From positions 6,696,001 through 6,760,000 of the forward strand of contig NZ_FMHY01000002.1 of NCBI RefSeq assembly GCF_900090225.1: a DNA stretch of 64,000 nucleotides. The letters run 5' to 3'. The position numbers and the translations under genes are program-made. Below, in pieces: positions 24,165 to 32,009 of the stretch. A model generated the notes under the pieces. The model worked only from the letters and a program-made list of their open reading frames with translations, was not told where the DNA came from and ran no database searches. Position 1 is the first letter of the stretch; every line of letters starts with the position of its first letter. The DNA comes from Micromonospora eburnea (lineage in GTDB: Bacteria > Actinomycetota > Actinomycetes > Mycobacteriales > Micromonosporaceae).

Positions 24165-24974
24165 GTGGATATGTCGGCACGCGCGGGTGAGCCGCGGTCC
24201 CGAGCCGGGGCGCCGCCGGGCGAGCCGCCGGCCCGTGGCCCGGAGCCGGCCCGTGGCCCCGAATCGGCCCGTGGCCCCGAATCGGCCCGTGGCGTGGAAT
24301 CGGCCCGTGGCGCGGAGGCGGCGGGGGTGGCCGGGCGCGGCGGGGAGACGGCGCAGACCCTGGACCGGGGGCTGCGGCTGCTGCACCTGGTCGCGGACGC
24401 GCCCGGTGGGCTGACCGTCACCGAGGCGGCGAACCGGCTGGGCGTCGGCCGCGCCGTGGTCTACCGGCTCGTCGGCGCGCTGACCGGACACGGCATGCTA
24501 CGCCGCGACGGCGAGGGCCGGCTGCGCCTCGGCGCCGGCGTGCTGCACCTGGCCCGGCGCGCCCAGCCACTACTCGCCGAGGGGGCGCTGCCCGCGCTGC
24601 GCCGGCTCGCCGAGCAGGCCGGCGCGACGGCACACCTGACCGTGGTCGAGGGCGGCGAGGGGGTCGCCCTCGCGGTGGTGGAGCCGAGCTGGACGTCGTT
24701 CCACGTGGCGTACCGGACCGGGTCCCGCCACCCGCTGGAGCGGGGCGCGGCGGGGCGGGCCATCCTCGCCGGCCGGGCGGGGGCCGCCGGCCCGGTCAGC
24801 ACCAGCGGGGAGCTCCAGTCCGGGGCGTACGGGGTGGCCGCGCCGGTGCTCGGGGTGCCCGGGCTGGAGGCGAGCGTCGGGGTGGTGTCGCTGGCCGCGC
24901 TCGACGTGGACGTGGTGGGCCCCGAGGTCACCGCCGCCGCGGCCGCGGTAGCCACGGCCCTGGCCGGGGCTTGA
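24165..24974 (+). CDS. IclR-family regulator with repetitive N-terminus
   Basis: 269 residues. Winged helix at about 62-120 (TLDRGLRLLHLVADAPGGLT, then NRLGVGRAVVYRLVGALTGH) and an IclR effector domain to the end. The first 60 residues are low complexity and contain five six-residue repeats (ARGPES-like) encoded by an 18-base tandem repeat; similar tails are absent from most family members. Start: GTG 24165 or ATG 24171, behind TACGCT, with no ribosome site. Target unknown; it is divergent from cysS with a 62-base gap. Confidence 0.85.
   Translation: MDMSARAGEPRSRAGAPPGEPPARGPEPARGPESARGPESARGVESARGAEAAGVAGRGGETAQTLDRGLRLLHLVADAPGGLTVTEAANRLGVGRAVVYRLVGALTGHGMLRRDGEGRLRLGAGVLHLARRAQPLLAEGALPALRRLAEQAGATAHLTVVEGGEGVALAVVEPSWTSFHVAYRTGSRHPLERGAAGRAILAGRAGAAGPVSTSGELQSGAYGVAAPVLGVPGLEASVGVVSLAALDVDVVGPEVTAAAAAVATALAGA
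24231..24320 (+). repeat. 18-bp in-frame tandem repeat inside the IclR gene
   Basis: Five contiguous units starting GCCCGTGGC at 24231, 24249, 24267, 24285 and 24303. Units 2 and 3 are identical. The length is a multiple of three, so expansion or contraction would keep the reading frame. Confidence 0.85.
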
Positions 24975-25209
24975 TCGACTCCGCGCCCTGACCCGGGTGT
25001 GATCGACTCCGCGCTGGCCCGGGGCGTGATCGACTCCGCGCTGGCCCGGGGCGTGATCGACTCCGCGCTGGCCGGGGGCGTGATCGACTCCGCGCTGGCC
25101 CGGGGCGTGATCGACTCCGCGCTGGCCCGGGACGTGATCGACTCCGTGTGCGGCAACATGTGGTCTCGTCATCGAGTTTGACCGCAACATGCCGCACGCT
25201 GAGTTGATC
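24973..25209. repeat. GATC-type palindrome, locus B, with 27-bp tandem array
   Basis: Six contiguous units begin GATCGACTCCGCG at 24973, 25001, 25028, 25055, 25082 and 25109 (the first has 28 bases, the others 27). They run into a full palindromic element at 25136-25209 with left arm GATCGACTCCGTGTGCGGCA and right arm TGCCGCACGCTGAGTTGATC. The array is an amplification of the element's left edge, the mirror of locus A, where the right edge is amplified. It directly follows the IclR stop codon. Confidence 0.75.
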
Positions 25210-25265
25210 TCACGCCGTGCAGCTGAGCTGATCTCGCATAGCACAGCTGACGGCCGTGGTGCCGG

Positions 25266-25309
25266 TTGTCCACAGGCCGACGGTAGCGACCCGGCGGCGG
25301 TTGTCCACA
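25266..25309. promoter_or_regulatory. Two DnaA-box-like sequences TTGTCCACA
   Basis: Exact copies of TTGTCCACA at 25266-25274 and 25301-25309, 35 bases apart in the same direction. This nonamer is the preferred DnaA box of high-GC actinobacteria. The sites precede the DUF559 gene by 42 bases. Two boxes are too few for an origin; they could be DnaA regulatory sites or a conserved leader of this gene family. Confidence 0.45.
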
Positions 25310-25350
25310 GGGGTGTCTGCGGAGGGCATCGGGCCGGCAGGCTGGTCAGC

Positions 25351-26490
25351 ATGCCTCCTCAACCACACCGGCCAGACCTCCTGGCGTGGCGAGTGTTCCG
25401 TGGCTCCGACGTGGTCCGGAGCGGCCTGCTCACCCGGCATCAGCTCCGCAGCTCGGCCTGGATTCGGGTCCGCCACGACGTCTACGCCGACGCCCGCCTC
25501 GATCGAGACCACGCGCTGGCCTGCCGGGCGGCAGCGCTCCAACTGCCGTCGGACGCGCTGATCGCCGGGCCGTCGTCCGCGTACCTGCACGGCATCGAGC
25601 ACGCCGCCGATTTCACCGACGACGTCCATGTTCTCGCGCGCCGCCCGGCCGGGCTGCGAAGTCAGCACCGGCTCCGGGTTCATTCGACCCTGAGCACAGT
25701 GCCGGCGCCCGGGCCTGACCAACCCGGCCAGCTACACACAGTGCCGGCGCTCGGGCCGCGCCAACCCGGCCAGTTGCACACAGCGCCAGCGCTCGGGCCA
25801 CGCCAACCCGGTCAGCTACGCACAGTGCCGGCGGCCGGGCCACACCAACCCGGTCAAGGGCCACGCCAACCCGGTCAAGGGCCGCTTGAGCCCTCGCGGC
25901 CGCTTCGGGGGGCCGACGCGCCCCTGATTACGGCCGACGCGCCCCTGACGTTCGCGACCGACGCACCGCTGCGGACCGGCCCGACGGACGCCGCCTGGGA
26001 GACCGCCGTCTGGTTGGATCCGATCCGCGCGGTCGGGATCGTCGACGCGTTGCTCGGCCGGGGCCTCACCACTCCGGCAGCTCTCGCCGAGATCGGCGAC
26101 CGCAATGCCGAGCGTCCGGGCGGGCGGCGGGCACGCTGGGTGTTCGGCCTGGCTGACCCGAGGGCGGGATCTCCGGCCGAGTCGGCCCTACGGGTTCGCC
26201 TGGTGCTCGCTGGGCTACCGAGGCCGCTGGCGCAGCACCCGGTTCGGTTGCTGTCCGGCCTGGTGCTGCATCCGGACCTGTCCTGGCCCGAGTTCCGGGT
26301 CGCCGTCGAGTATGACGGCCAGTGGCACGCCGACCCGGATCAGCTCCACCGGGACCGGCGGCGGCTGAACCAACTGGTCACGGCCGGCTGGCTGGTGCTG
26401 CACGTGACGAGCCGCCGCCTCCACCACGAGTTTTCCGCGGTCATCCGGGAAGTCCACGCCGCCCTGGCCTCCCGGGGCTGGCGCCGTTGA
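25351..26490 (+). CDS. AbiEi-like / DUF559 nuclease-fold protein
   Basis: 379 residues. The N-terminal part (AWRVFRGSDVV, SGLLTRHQLRSSAWIRVRHD) matches the winged-helix start of AbiEi-type antitoxin-like proteins. The C-terminal part (FRVAVEYDGQWHADPDQLHRD, then WLVLHVTSRRLHHEF) is a DUF559/Vsr-like PD-(D/E)XK nuclease fold with the E-Y-D-G core. Between them is a Pro/Gln-rich insert of four 14-residue repeats (25696-25863). Such single-gene proteins are abundant in actinobacteria and of unknown role; no AbiEii-type toxin gene is adjacent. The ATG at 25351 starts the conserved region. Confidence 0.75.
   Translation: MPPQPHRPDLLAWRVFRGSDVVRSGLLTRHQLRSSAWIRVRHDVYADARLDRDHALACRAAALQLPSDALIAGPSSAYLHGIEHAADFTDDVHVLARRPAGLRSQHRLRVHSTLSTVPAPGPDQPGQLHTVPALGPRQPGQLHTAPALGPRQPGQLRTVPAAGPHQPGQGPRQPGQGPLEPSRPLRGADAPLITADAPLTFATDAPLRTGPTDAAWETAVWLDPIRAVGIVDALLGRGLTTPAALAEIGDRNAERPGGRRARWVFGLADPRAGSPAESALRVRLVLAGLPRPLAQHPVRLLSGLVLHPDLSWPEFRVAVEYDGQWHADPDQLHRDRRRLNQLVTAGWLVLHVTSRRLHHEFSAVIREVHAALASRGWRR
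25696..25863 (+). repeat. 42-bp in-frame tandem repeat in the DUF559 gene
   Basis: Four units of 14 codons, each reading about TVPALGPRQPGQLH, start at 25696, 25738, 25780 and 25822; two shorter GPRQPGQ remnants follow. It lengthens the linker between the two domains. Units differ by a few substitutions. Confidence 0.8.
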
Positions 26491-26509
26491 GGGCCGCGCT
26501 GCCCTGCTT

Positions 26510-26586
26510 GGTCAACTCCATGTGCGGCAGGTCGCGGTCAAAGTCGGTGACGAGACCACCTGTTGCCGCACATCGAGTCGATCAAC
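26510..26586. repeat. GATC-type palindrome, locus C
   Basis: Left arm GGTCAACTCCATGTGCGGCA and right arm TGCCGCACATCGAGTCGATC, with inner arms GCGGTC and GAGACC. About 77 bases. It is a single copy without a tandem array, between the convergent DUF559 and EamA genes. Confidence 0.72.
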
Positions 26587-26647
26587 AGCCTGCCGGAGTG
26601 TGGGTGGCACCGCGGCCCGCTCCGCCAGAAGGCCGGGCCGCCGCGTG

Positions 26648-27610
26648 TCACCGCTCGGCGGTCAGCGCCGGCTCGGCCGGGGCGGGCGGGACCGCCTCCG
26701 GTGTGCCGCGCAGTTCGTCGAGCCGGACCAGGGCCACTCCGACCACGATCAGCACCCCGCCGAGCAGTTGGACGGAGCTCGGCAGCTCGCCCAGCACCAG
26801 CCAGGCGATCAGCACCGCGAACATCACCTCGGTCAGCCCGACGAACGAGGAGAGCCGTGCGCCGAGCAGCCGGGCCCCGGCGACGCCGGTCAGGTACGCG
26901 ACCACGGCCGCGATCAGCGACAGGCCGGCGATCGGCACCAGCCAGCTCATCTGGTGCCCGGCGAAGGTCACGTCGCTGGCGCTCGCCCGTAGCGGCAGCA
27001 CCCCGATCACGCCGAGCAGGCCCAGCGCCAGCGCGCCGCCGGCCATGCCCCCACTGGCCATCACCACGGACGGCAACGCGGCGTCGACCCGCCCGGCGAT
27101 GACGTAGTAACCGGCCAGCCCGACACCTGCACCAAGCCCCCAGAGCACCCCGACCGGGTCGAGCCGGCTGGCACCGGCCAGGTCCAACACGAACACCAGC
27201 CCGCCCAGCGCGGTCAGCGAGCCGGCCACGGTGAGCAGTCGGGGGCGCTGGCCGTGGACCAGCCACATCCAACCGACCACCAGCACGATGCCGAGGTACT
27301 CCAGCAGGAGCGCGACGCCCACCGGCAGGTAGCGGACCGCGTTGAAGAAGCACGCCTGGGCGACCGCCACGCCGAGCACTCCGAACACGACGATCGTGCC
27401 GGCGTTACGGCGCAGGACCGGCCAGCGGCCGCGCAGCGCCAGCACGGCCGGCACGGCCAGGACCAGCGCCGCGATGCCGACCCGGGCCAGCACGACCGCC
27501 TCGGCGGACCAGCCGCCGGTGATCAGCGAACGGGCAAAGGTGCCCGAGGTGGCGAAGGTGACCGCGGAGATCAGGGCCAGGCCGAGGCCGACGCCGGACC
27601 GTTCACGCAT
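26648..27610 (-). CDS. EamA-family exporter (DMT superfamily)
   Basis: 320 residues with ten predicted helices in two EamA repeats. The first starts ISAVTFATSGTFARSLITGG; the second is around VAYLTGVAGARLLGARLSSF and PLLAWL-type C-terminal segments. Such proteins export amino acids or small metabolites. The ATG at 27610 follows AAGGAG by seven bases. It is divergent from a CGNR zinc-finger regulator with a 98-base gap, an arrangement in which the regulator usually controls the transporter (inference). Confidence 0.9.
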   Translation of the reverse strand: MRERSGVGLGLALISAVTFATSGTFARSLITGGWSAEAVVLARVGIAALVLAVPAVLALRGRWPVLRRNAGTIVVFGVLGVAVAQACFFNAVRYLPVGVALLLEYLGIVLVVGWMWLVHGQRPRLLTVAGSLTALGGLVFVLDLAGASRLDPVGVLWGLGAGVGLAGYYVIAGRVDAALPSVVMASGGMAGGALALGLLGVIGVLPLRASASDVTFAGHQMSWLVPIAGLSLIAAVVAYLTGVAGARLLGARLSSFVGLTEVMFAVLIAWLVLGELPSSVQLLGGVLIVVGVALVRLDELRGTPEAVPPAPAEPALTAER

Positions 27611-27708
27611 CGACAGCTCCTTGATCCGCGAGTTCATCCGCACGTTCGGTCACAAGTGAAACAGGGTTATGCTGATGACGCTAGGCCGGCATCCTGACAG
27701 GAGTCAAG

Positions 27709-28254
27709 TTGCTCTTCGCTCATGACACCGTGTGTGGTCTGGTCGCCGCCGCCGCTCTGGTCAACACCGCCGGCCCAGACCGGGAGGGCCTGCCCGACGT
27801 GGCCGCCCTCGACGGGTTCGTCGCCGCGCACGGCTGGACCGGCCGGCACGAGCACACCGACGGGGAGCTGCGTCAGGTCCACGCCCTCCGCCCCCGGCTC
27901 CGCCGGATCTGGTACGCCGACACCGACGAGGTGGTGGCGATCGTCAACGGGCTGCTGCGCGAGTCTCGTGCGCTGCCCCAACTCATCCGGCACGACGACG
28001 AGCCGTACCACGTACACGCCGTGCCCCGCGACGCGCCGCTGGCGACCCGGATGGCGGTCGAGGCGGCCATGGCGCTGGCCGACCTGGTCCGGATGGACGA
28101 GCTGGCCCGGCTGCGCATCTGCGACCACCCGGCCTGCGACAACGTCCTGGTAGACCTGTCGAGGAACCGATCCCGCCGGTTCTGCGACGCCGGCTGCGGC
28201 AACCGCGCCGCGGTGAGCGCCTACCGGGCCCGCAAGGCGGCGTCCCGCTCCTGA
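27709..28254 (+). CDS. ABATE/CGNR zinc-finger regulator
   Basis: 181 residues. An N-terminal ABATE-type ligand domain (about 1-125) is followed by the CGNR zinc finger, RICDHPACDNVLVDLSRNRS to RRFCDAGCGNRAAVSAYRAR, with four cysteines and the exact C-G-N-R motif. It is a predicted transcription factor. The TTG start at 27709 follows AGGAG by six bases. It is probably the regulator of the divergent EamA exporter. Confidence 0.88.
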   Translation: MLFAHDTVCGLVAAAALVNTAGPDREGLPDVAALDGFVAAHGWTGRHEHTDGELRQVHALRPRLRRIWYADTDEVVAIVNGLLRESRALPQLIRHDDEPYHVHAVPRDAPLATRMAVEAAMALADLVRMDELARLRICDHPACDNVLVDLSRNRSRRFCDAGCGNRAAVSAYRARKAASRS

Positions 28255-28397
28255 CGCACCCGGGCGGGTCCTCCCGGTCGTGTCCGGTCCCGGGCATCGG
28301 GTCGTCGAAGAGCAGGTGGCAGGCGTGGACGCCATCGCTTCGGCCCAGACCCGAACGGACGGGCCAACGGGTTCGCGGCCAGGCGCGCTTGGTCGCG

Positions 28398-28580
28398 TCA
28401 GCGCGGCGGCGCGGCGACGAAGGCCCGCCAGGCGTACGGGTCAAAGGTGAGCACCGGCCCGGTCGGGTCCTTACTGTCCCGCACCCCAACCACCCCGGGG
28501 AGGTTCGTCGCCACCTCGACGCAGTCGTTGGTCTGGGCGCTACGGCTGCTCTTCCGCCATGTGGCGCCCGTCAAACCCAT
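28398..28580 (-). CDS. DUF397 protein
   Basis: 60 residues with the DUF397 core WRKSSRSAQTNDCVEVATN and VRDSKDPTGPVLTF. DUF397 proteins are small partners of XRE/DUF5753 regulators in actinobacteria and have been linked to developmental control, in the style of the BldB-related families. Its ATG lies ten bases inside the 3' end of the XRE gene, so the two are co-translated. Bases 28255-28397 downstream hold nothing recognisable. Confidence 0.9.
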   Translation of the reverse strand: MGLTGATWRKSSRSAQTNDCVEVATNLPGVVGVRDSKDPTGPVLTFDPYAWRAFVAAPPR

Positions 28581-29383
28581 GACTCCGCCACTTCCCTCAC
28601 CAGTTCGATGGACTCCTGCGGGGGCAATGCCTCGCCAAGGGTAGCCTCCCAGACCCGTTGCAGCCGACCGAGATCCGCCGGTTGATCAAGCTCCTGCCCA
28701 CCCACCTGCGTGCCGAGGAACGCCAAGTCAATTCCCTCGCGGAGAGTCGCGAGGATGAACGGGCCGCCGAGGCCCGGATATTCCTGCGCGGACCGCGGCA
28801 CGACGTGCAGCCGGACTCGGGGATGCTCAGTCGCGATCCGCGCCAGGTGCGTCGTCTGGTCGCACATGACCTTGCGGGTGCCGACCTGACGGCGAAGAGC
28901 GGCCTCGTCGACCACCGCCACCAACCGTGGCGGCTGCTCGTCGTAAAGAATGCGCTGGCTCTCCATCCGCTCGTTCAGCCGCCGATCGACATCCTCCGGT
29001 TCGAGCAGGCCACCGGCCTCGAAGACGGCGCGGGCATATGCCTCGGTCTGCAGCAGGCCGGGCACGTACAGCGGCTCGAACCAGCGCAGCATCTTCGCCA
29101 GCGCAACAATTTCGCCTCTGCCGCGTAGCCAGGGTTGGGCTCGGTCGAGGCTGACCAGGTCGGCGAGCATGCGGCCGAAGAGGCCGCCGGTGTCGAGCGC
29201 CTTGTCGAACTGTTCCAGGTACTTCGGATTGGGTGGCTGTTGGCCGAGCTCAACGGCGCTGACCATCGACGGTGAGTAGTTGAGGGCCTTGGCCAGTTCG
29301 TCCTGGCTCCAGCCGCGGCGTACCCGCGCCCGGCGCAGCTCTGCCACCAGGAACGCCGCCGCCGTCATCCGCCCGTTCGCCAT
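28571..29383 (-). CDS. XRE-family regulator with DUF5753
   Basis: About 270 residues. Helix-turn-helix at about 15-70 (RVRRGWSQDELAKALNYSPS, then MVSAVELGQQPPN), then the DUF5753 domain with the typical ESQRILYDEQPPRLVAVVDE and VRLHVVPRSAQEYPGLGGPF. It forms a regulator pair with the overlapping DUF397 gene. ATG at 29383 or 29368. The 259-base gap upstream separates it from two small divergent genes and must hold both promoters. Confidence 0.9.
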   Translation of the reverse strand: MANGRMTAAAFLVAELRRARVRRGWSQDELAKALNYSPSMVSAVELGQQPPNPKYLEQFDKALDTGGLFGRMLADLVSLDRAQPWLRGRGEIVALAKMLRWFEPLYVPGLLQTEAYARAVFEAGGLLEPEDVDRRLNERMESQRILYDEQPPRLVAVVDEAALRRQVGTRKVMCDQTTHLARIATEHPRVRLHVVPRSAQEYPGLGGPFILATLREGIDLAFLGTQVGGQELDQPADLGRLQRVWEATLGEALPPQESIELVREVAESWV

Positions 29384-29642
29384 CTCCAGCCGCCCTCCAG
29401 GACCGGGTTGATCGACTCCAGCGCCGCGCCACCGGCCACCCGGCCCACCCCCACAGCGCCTCGGACAACGCGGCCAAACGCTTCCGACCGTAGTGCTGTC
29501 CTCAGCAGACTGTGAAGCGCGACGCTCGCCGCTCTTCCCCCGGGCGCGACGTCGCGGTGGGACCGCCCGCACCCCCGGCCGGGCGGTCCCGCCCAGCCGG
29601 GGTGATGTCGCAACCGATTCAGCTCGAAAGCGAGGCTGTGCC

Positions 29643-29954
29643 ATGTCCCGATCCGCCCGGCAGACCTGGTTCCCCCGCGTTCCCCGGCTGGCCCGCAACC
29701 AGCGCCCAGTGCCGCTCGCGCCCCGGCACCGCCGCGTCTGGCGCGGACTGCGGCCGGACTGTTCCTGCGGCCTGCGCTGGCGAAACTGCCCGGACCGGCA
29801 CATGACCGTGCCGACCGAGCCCACCGGGCCAACCGCGCCGACCATGCCGAATCGCCCCGCATGGGCGGACGCCACCGTGGCGAACCCGCAGGTCGGCCGC
29901 GTCGGGTGGCTCACCCTCGCCCAGACCTGGCGGGCCAACGGCGGCCGGTGGTGA
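29643..29954 (+). CDS. Small Cys-containing hypothetical protein
   Basis: 103 residues, basic at the N-terminus (RQTWFPRVPRLARNQRPVPL) with a cysteine cluster CSCGLRWRNCPDRH near the middle that could bind metal. No known family. The ATG follows GAGG by six bases. Its stop overlaps the GTG of the next gene (GTGA), so the pair is coupled. It is divergent from the XRE-DUF397 pair and probably belongs to the same module. Confidence 0.55.
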   Translation: MSRSARQTWFPRVPRLARNQRPVPLAPRHRRVWRGLRPDCSCGLRWRNCPDRHMTVPTEPTGPTAPTMPNRPAWADATVANPQVGRVGWLTLAQTWRANGGRW

Positions 29955-30223
29955 CCGGCGCGGGGCCGTCGACCCGACCGCACCTGCCGCTACGCCCGCT
30001 CTGGCTCTGCCGGGTGTGCGCCGCGCCCTGGCCGTGCGCCGCCGCGCGCCTCGCCCTGGTCACCGAGTACGCGACCGATCCGGTCGGGCTCAACGTCTAC
30101 CTCTGCGGCGTGCTGTACGAGGCGACGGCCGACCTGCACCGACTGCACCCGGACGACGGACCCGACCCGGCCGTGCTCTTCGACCGCTTCCTCGCCTGGG
30201 CGCGGCGGCGGGCAACACCGTGA
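29951..30223 (+). CDS. Small hypothetical protein next to XRE/DUF397 module
   Basis: 90 residues. Three cysteines lie near the start (WLCRVCAAPWPCAAARLALV), then a helical stretch to the end (YLCGVLYEATADLHRLHPDD). Similar short proteins are common beside XRE/DUF397 pairs in Micromonosporaceae and are sometimes labelled flavin reductase, which this sequence alone does not support. Coupled to the preceding gene by GTGA; ends six bases from the convergent fumC. Confidence 0.6.
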   Translation: MTGAGPSTRPHLPLRPLWLCRVCAAPWPCAAARLALVTEYATDPVGLNVYLCGVLYEATADLHRLHPDDGPDPAVLFDRFLAWARRRATP

Positions 30224-30228
30224 CCCGG

Positions 30229-31629
30229 TCAGGGATGGGTCATCCGGAGCAGGTCGAGGGCCTCGTCGAGCTGGGTCTCGCTGAGCTTGCCCGAGGCGAC
30301 GTGCCCCCGGGAGATCACCACCTCACGGATGGAGACCTGCTTCGCCAGCGCCTCCTTGGCGATCGATGCGGCCTCGTCGTACCCGAGGTGGCGGTTGAGC
30401 GGGGTGACGATCGACGGCGAGCCCTCGGCGTACGCCAGGCAGACCTCGGCGTCCGCGACCAGGCCGACCACCAGGCGGTCGGCGAAGAGCCGGCTCGACG
30501 CGGCCAGCAACTTGATCGACTCCAGCAGGTTGCGACCCATCACCGGGAGCATCACGTTCAGCTCGAAGTCGCCCTGGGACCCGGCGAACGCCACCGTGGC
30601 GTCGTTGCCGATCACCTGGGCGCAGACCTGCCGCATCGCCTCGGCGACCACCGGGTTCACCTTGCCGGGCATGATCGACGAGCCCGGCTGAAGATCGGGG
30701 ATACGCAACTCCCGCAGCCCGGCGCGCGGGCCGGAACCCATCCAGCGGATGTCGTTGGCCATCTTGTACAGCCCGACGGCGATCGTGCGGAGCTGGCCGG
30801 AGGTCTCCACCAGCGCGTCCCGTGCGCCCTGCGCCTCGAAGTGGTTGCGCGCCTCGGTCAGCGGCAGGCCGGTAGAGGCGCGCAACTTCTCGATCACCTT
30901 GCCGGCGAAGCCCAGCGGGGTGTTGATGCCGGTGCCCACGGCCGTGCCGCCCAACGGCAGCTCGGCCAGCCGTGGCAGCACCGCCTCCAGCCGCTCCACG
31001 CCGTAGCGGACCTGGGCGGCGTACCCGCCGAACTCCTGACCCAGGGTGACCGGTGTGGCGTCCATCAGGTGGGTACGCCCCGCCTTGACCACCGTCTCGA
31101 ACTCGGCCGCCTTCTCCTCCAGCGCCCCGGCCAGGTGCTTCAGGGAGGGGATCAGATCCTCCACCACGAACTGGGTGGCGGCCAGGTGGATCGACGTGGG
31201 GAAGACGTCGTTGCTGGACTGCGAGGCGTTGACATCGTCGTTCGGGTGCACGTCGCGGCCCAGCTCCCGGCCGGCCAGCGTGGCGATCACCTCGTTCGCG
31301 TTCATGTTGGACGACGTCCCGGAGCCGGTCTGGAAGACGTCGACCGGGAACTGGTCGTCGTACCCGCCGTCGGCGACGTGTGCGGCAGCGGTGGCGATCG
31401 CCTCGGCCACGTCCGCCCCGATCACCTCCAGCTCGCCGTTGACCTGGGCGGCGGCCCCCTTGATCTGCGCCAGCGCCTTGATCTGGGCCGGTTCGAGGCC
31501 GCGCCCGGAGATCGGGAAGTTCTGCACCGCGCGCTGGGTCTGCGCCCGCCACAACGCCTCGGCGGGCACCTCCACCTCGCCCATCGAGTCGCGTTCGATC
31601 CGGTAACCGGTCGCCTCTGGAGTCGTCAC
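30229..31629 (-). CDS. fumC: Fumarate hydratase, class II
   Basis: 466 residues. It interconverts fumarate and malate without an iron-sulfur cluster. Family signature GSSIMPGKVNPV is present, with the upstream TGSGTSSNMNANEV and the catalytic-loop region ASQSSNDVFPTS. The start is GTG 31629 (CAGG nine bases upstream) or ATG 31638. A class I fumarase lies 5 kb away on the same strand, so the genome has both an oxygen-stable and an iron-sulfur enzyme. Confidence 0.94.
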   Translation of the reverse strand: MTTPEATGYRIERDSMGEVEVPAEALWRAQTQRAVQNFPISGRGLEPAQIKALAQIKGAAAQVNGELEVIGADVAEAIATAAAHVADGGYDDQFPVDVFQTGSGTSSNMNANEVIATLAGRELGRDVHPNDDVNASQSSNDVFPTSIHLAATQFVVEDLIPSLKHLAGALEEKAAEFETVVKAGRTHLMDATPVTLGQEFGGYAAQVRYGVERLEAVLPRLAELPLGGTAVGTGINTPLGFAGKVIEKLRASTGLPLTEARNHFEAQGARDALVETSGQLRTIAVGLYKMANDIRWMGSGPRAGLRELRIPDLQPGSSIMPGKVNPVVAEAMRQVCAQVIGNDATVAFAGSQGDFELNVMLPVMGRNLLESIKLLAASSRLFADRLVVGLVADAEVCLAYAEGSPSIVTPLNRHLGYDEAASIAKEALAKQVSIREVVISRGHVASGKLSETQLDEALDLLRMTHP

Positions 31630-31673
31630 GCGTACCATCCTGCCGCGCCGGACGCCACCGCGCAGATGATCGC

Positions 31674-31808
31674 TCAGCCCAGCTCGGCCAGCAGCGCCTC
31701 GGTCGCCCGCTGGTCCGCGGACTCGATCTGGCGGAACAGTGCCAGCGCCCGGCTGGCGTACGTGCGGGCCTGGCGCGGGTCGGTGCCGCGCAGGCAGCGG
31801 GCCAGCTG
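31674..31808 (-). pseudogene. 3' remnant of a TPR-type protein gene
   Basis: The minus strand encodes a 44-codon open stretch ending in TGA: QLARCLRGTDPRQARTYASR and then a helix ending EALLAELG. It reads like the last helices of a tetratricopeptide-repeat regulator. No start codon or further homologous sequence is visible upstream, where the reading frame is lost before the secreted-protein promoter. Most likely a decayed gene end; other functions cannot be judged. Confidence 0.35.
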
Positions 31809-31965
31809 ACGGGGGCGGTGTGGCCGCCGGAAGTCCCCCTACCGGCGGGCACACCGACGTCGATGGCCGCGCCCCGGGCAGGAACGCCGGGACGCCCTCC
31901 CGGAACTGGCCCGAGGGTCACCGCCGGTCGCCCGAAAGTCACGAGCGCACTGGGCACTCATCTAC

Positions 31966-31974
31966 TTAAGATCA
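31966..31974 (+). promoter_or_regulatory. Shared motif TTAAGATCA, copy 1
   Basis: This 9-mer lies 35 bases before the TTG start of the first secreted paralog and recurs exactly 32 bases before the ATG of the second (34021-34029). Both are in the only AT-rich patch of their upstream region, and both genes follow a TCGGAGG or CGGAGG ribosome site. It is a candidate -10 region or activator site shared by the pair. Confidence 0.5.
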
Positions 31975-32009
31975 TGTAAATGTCTGTGCTCCCTTCGGAG
32001 GCTGTCACA

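Noticed and set aside
24973..25135. Second set of regular repeats resembling CRISPR
   Set aside because: 27-base units follow one another without spacers; this is a simple tandem array next to a palindrome.
24999..25181. A 60-codon frame of nine-residue repeats as a small repeat protein
   Set aside because: No ribosome site or promoter; it exists only because the 27-base repeat is a multiple of three, and it runs into the palindrome.
25266..25309. A replication origin
   Set aside because: Only two boxes, no AT-rich unwinding region and no dnaA or dnaN nearby.
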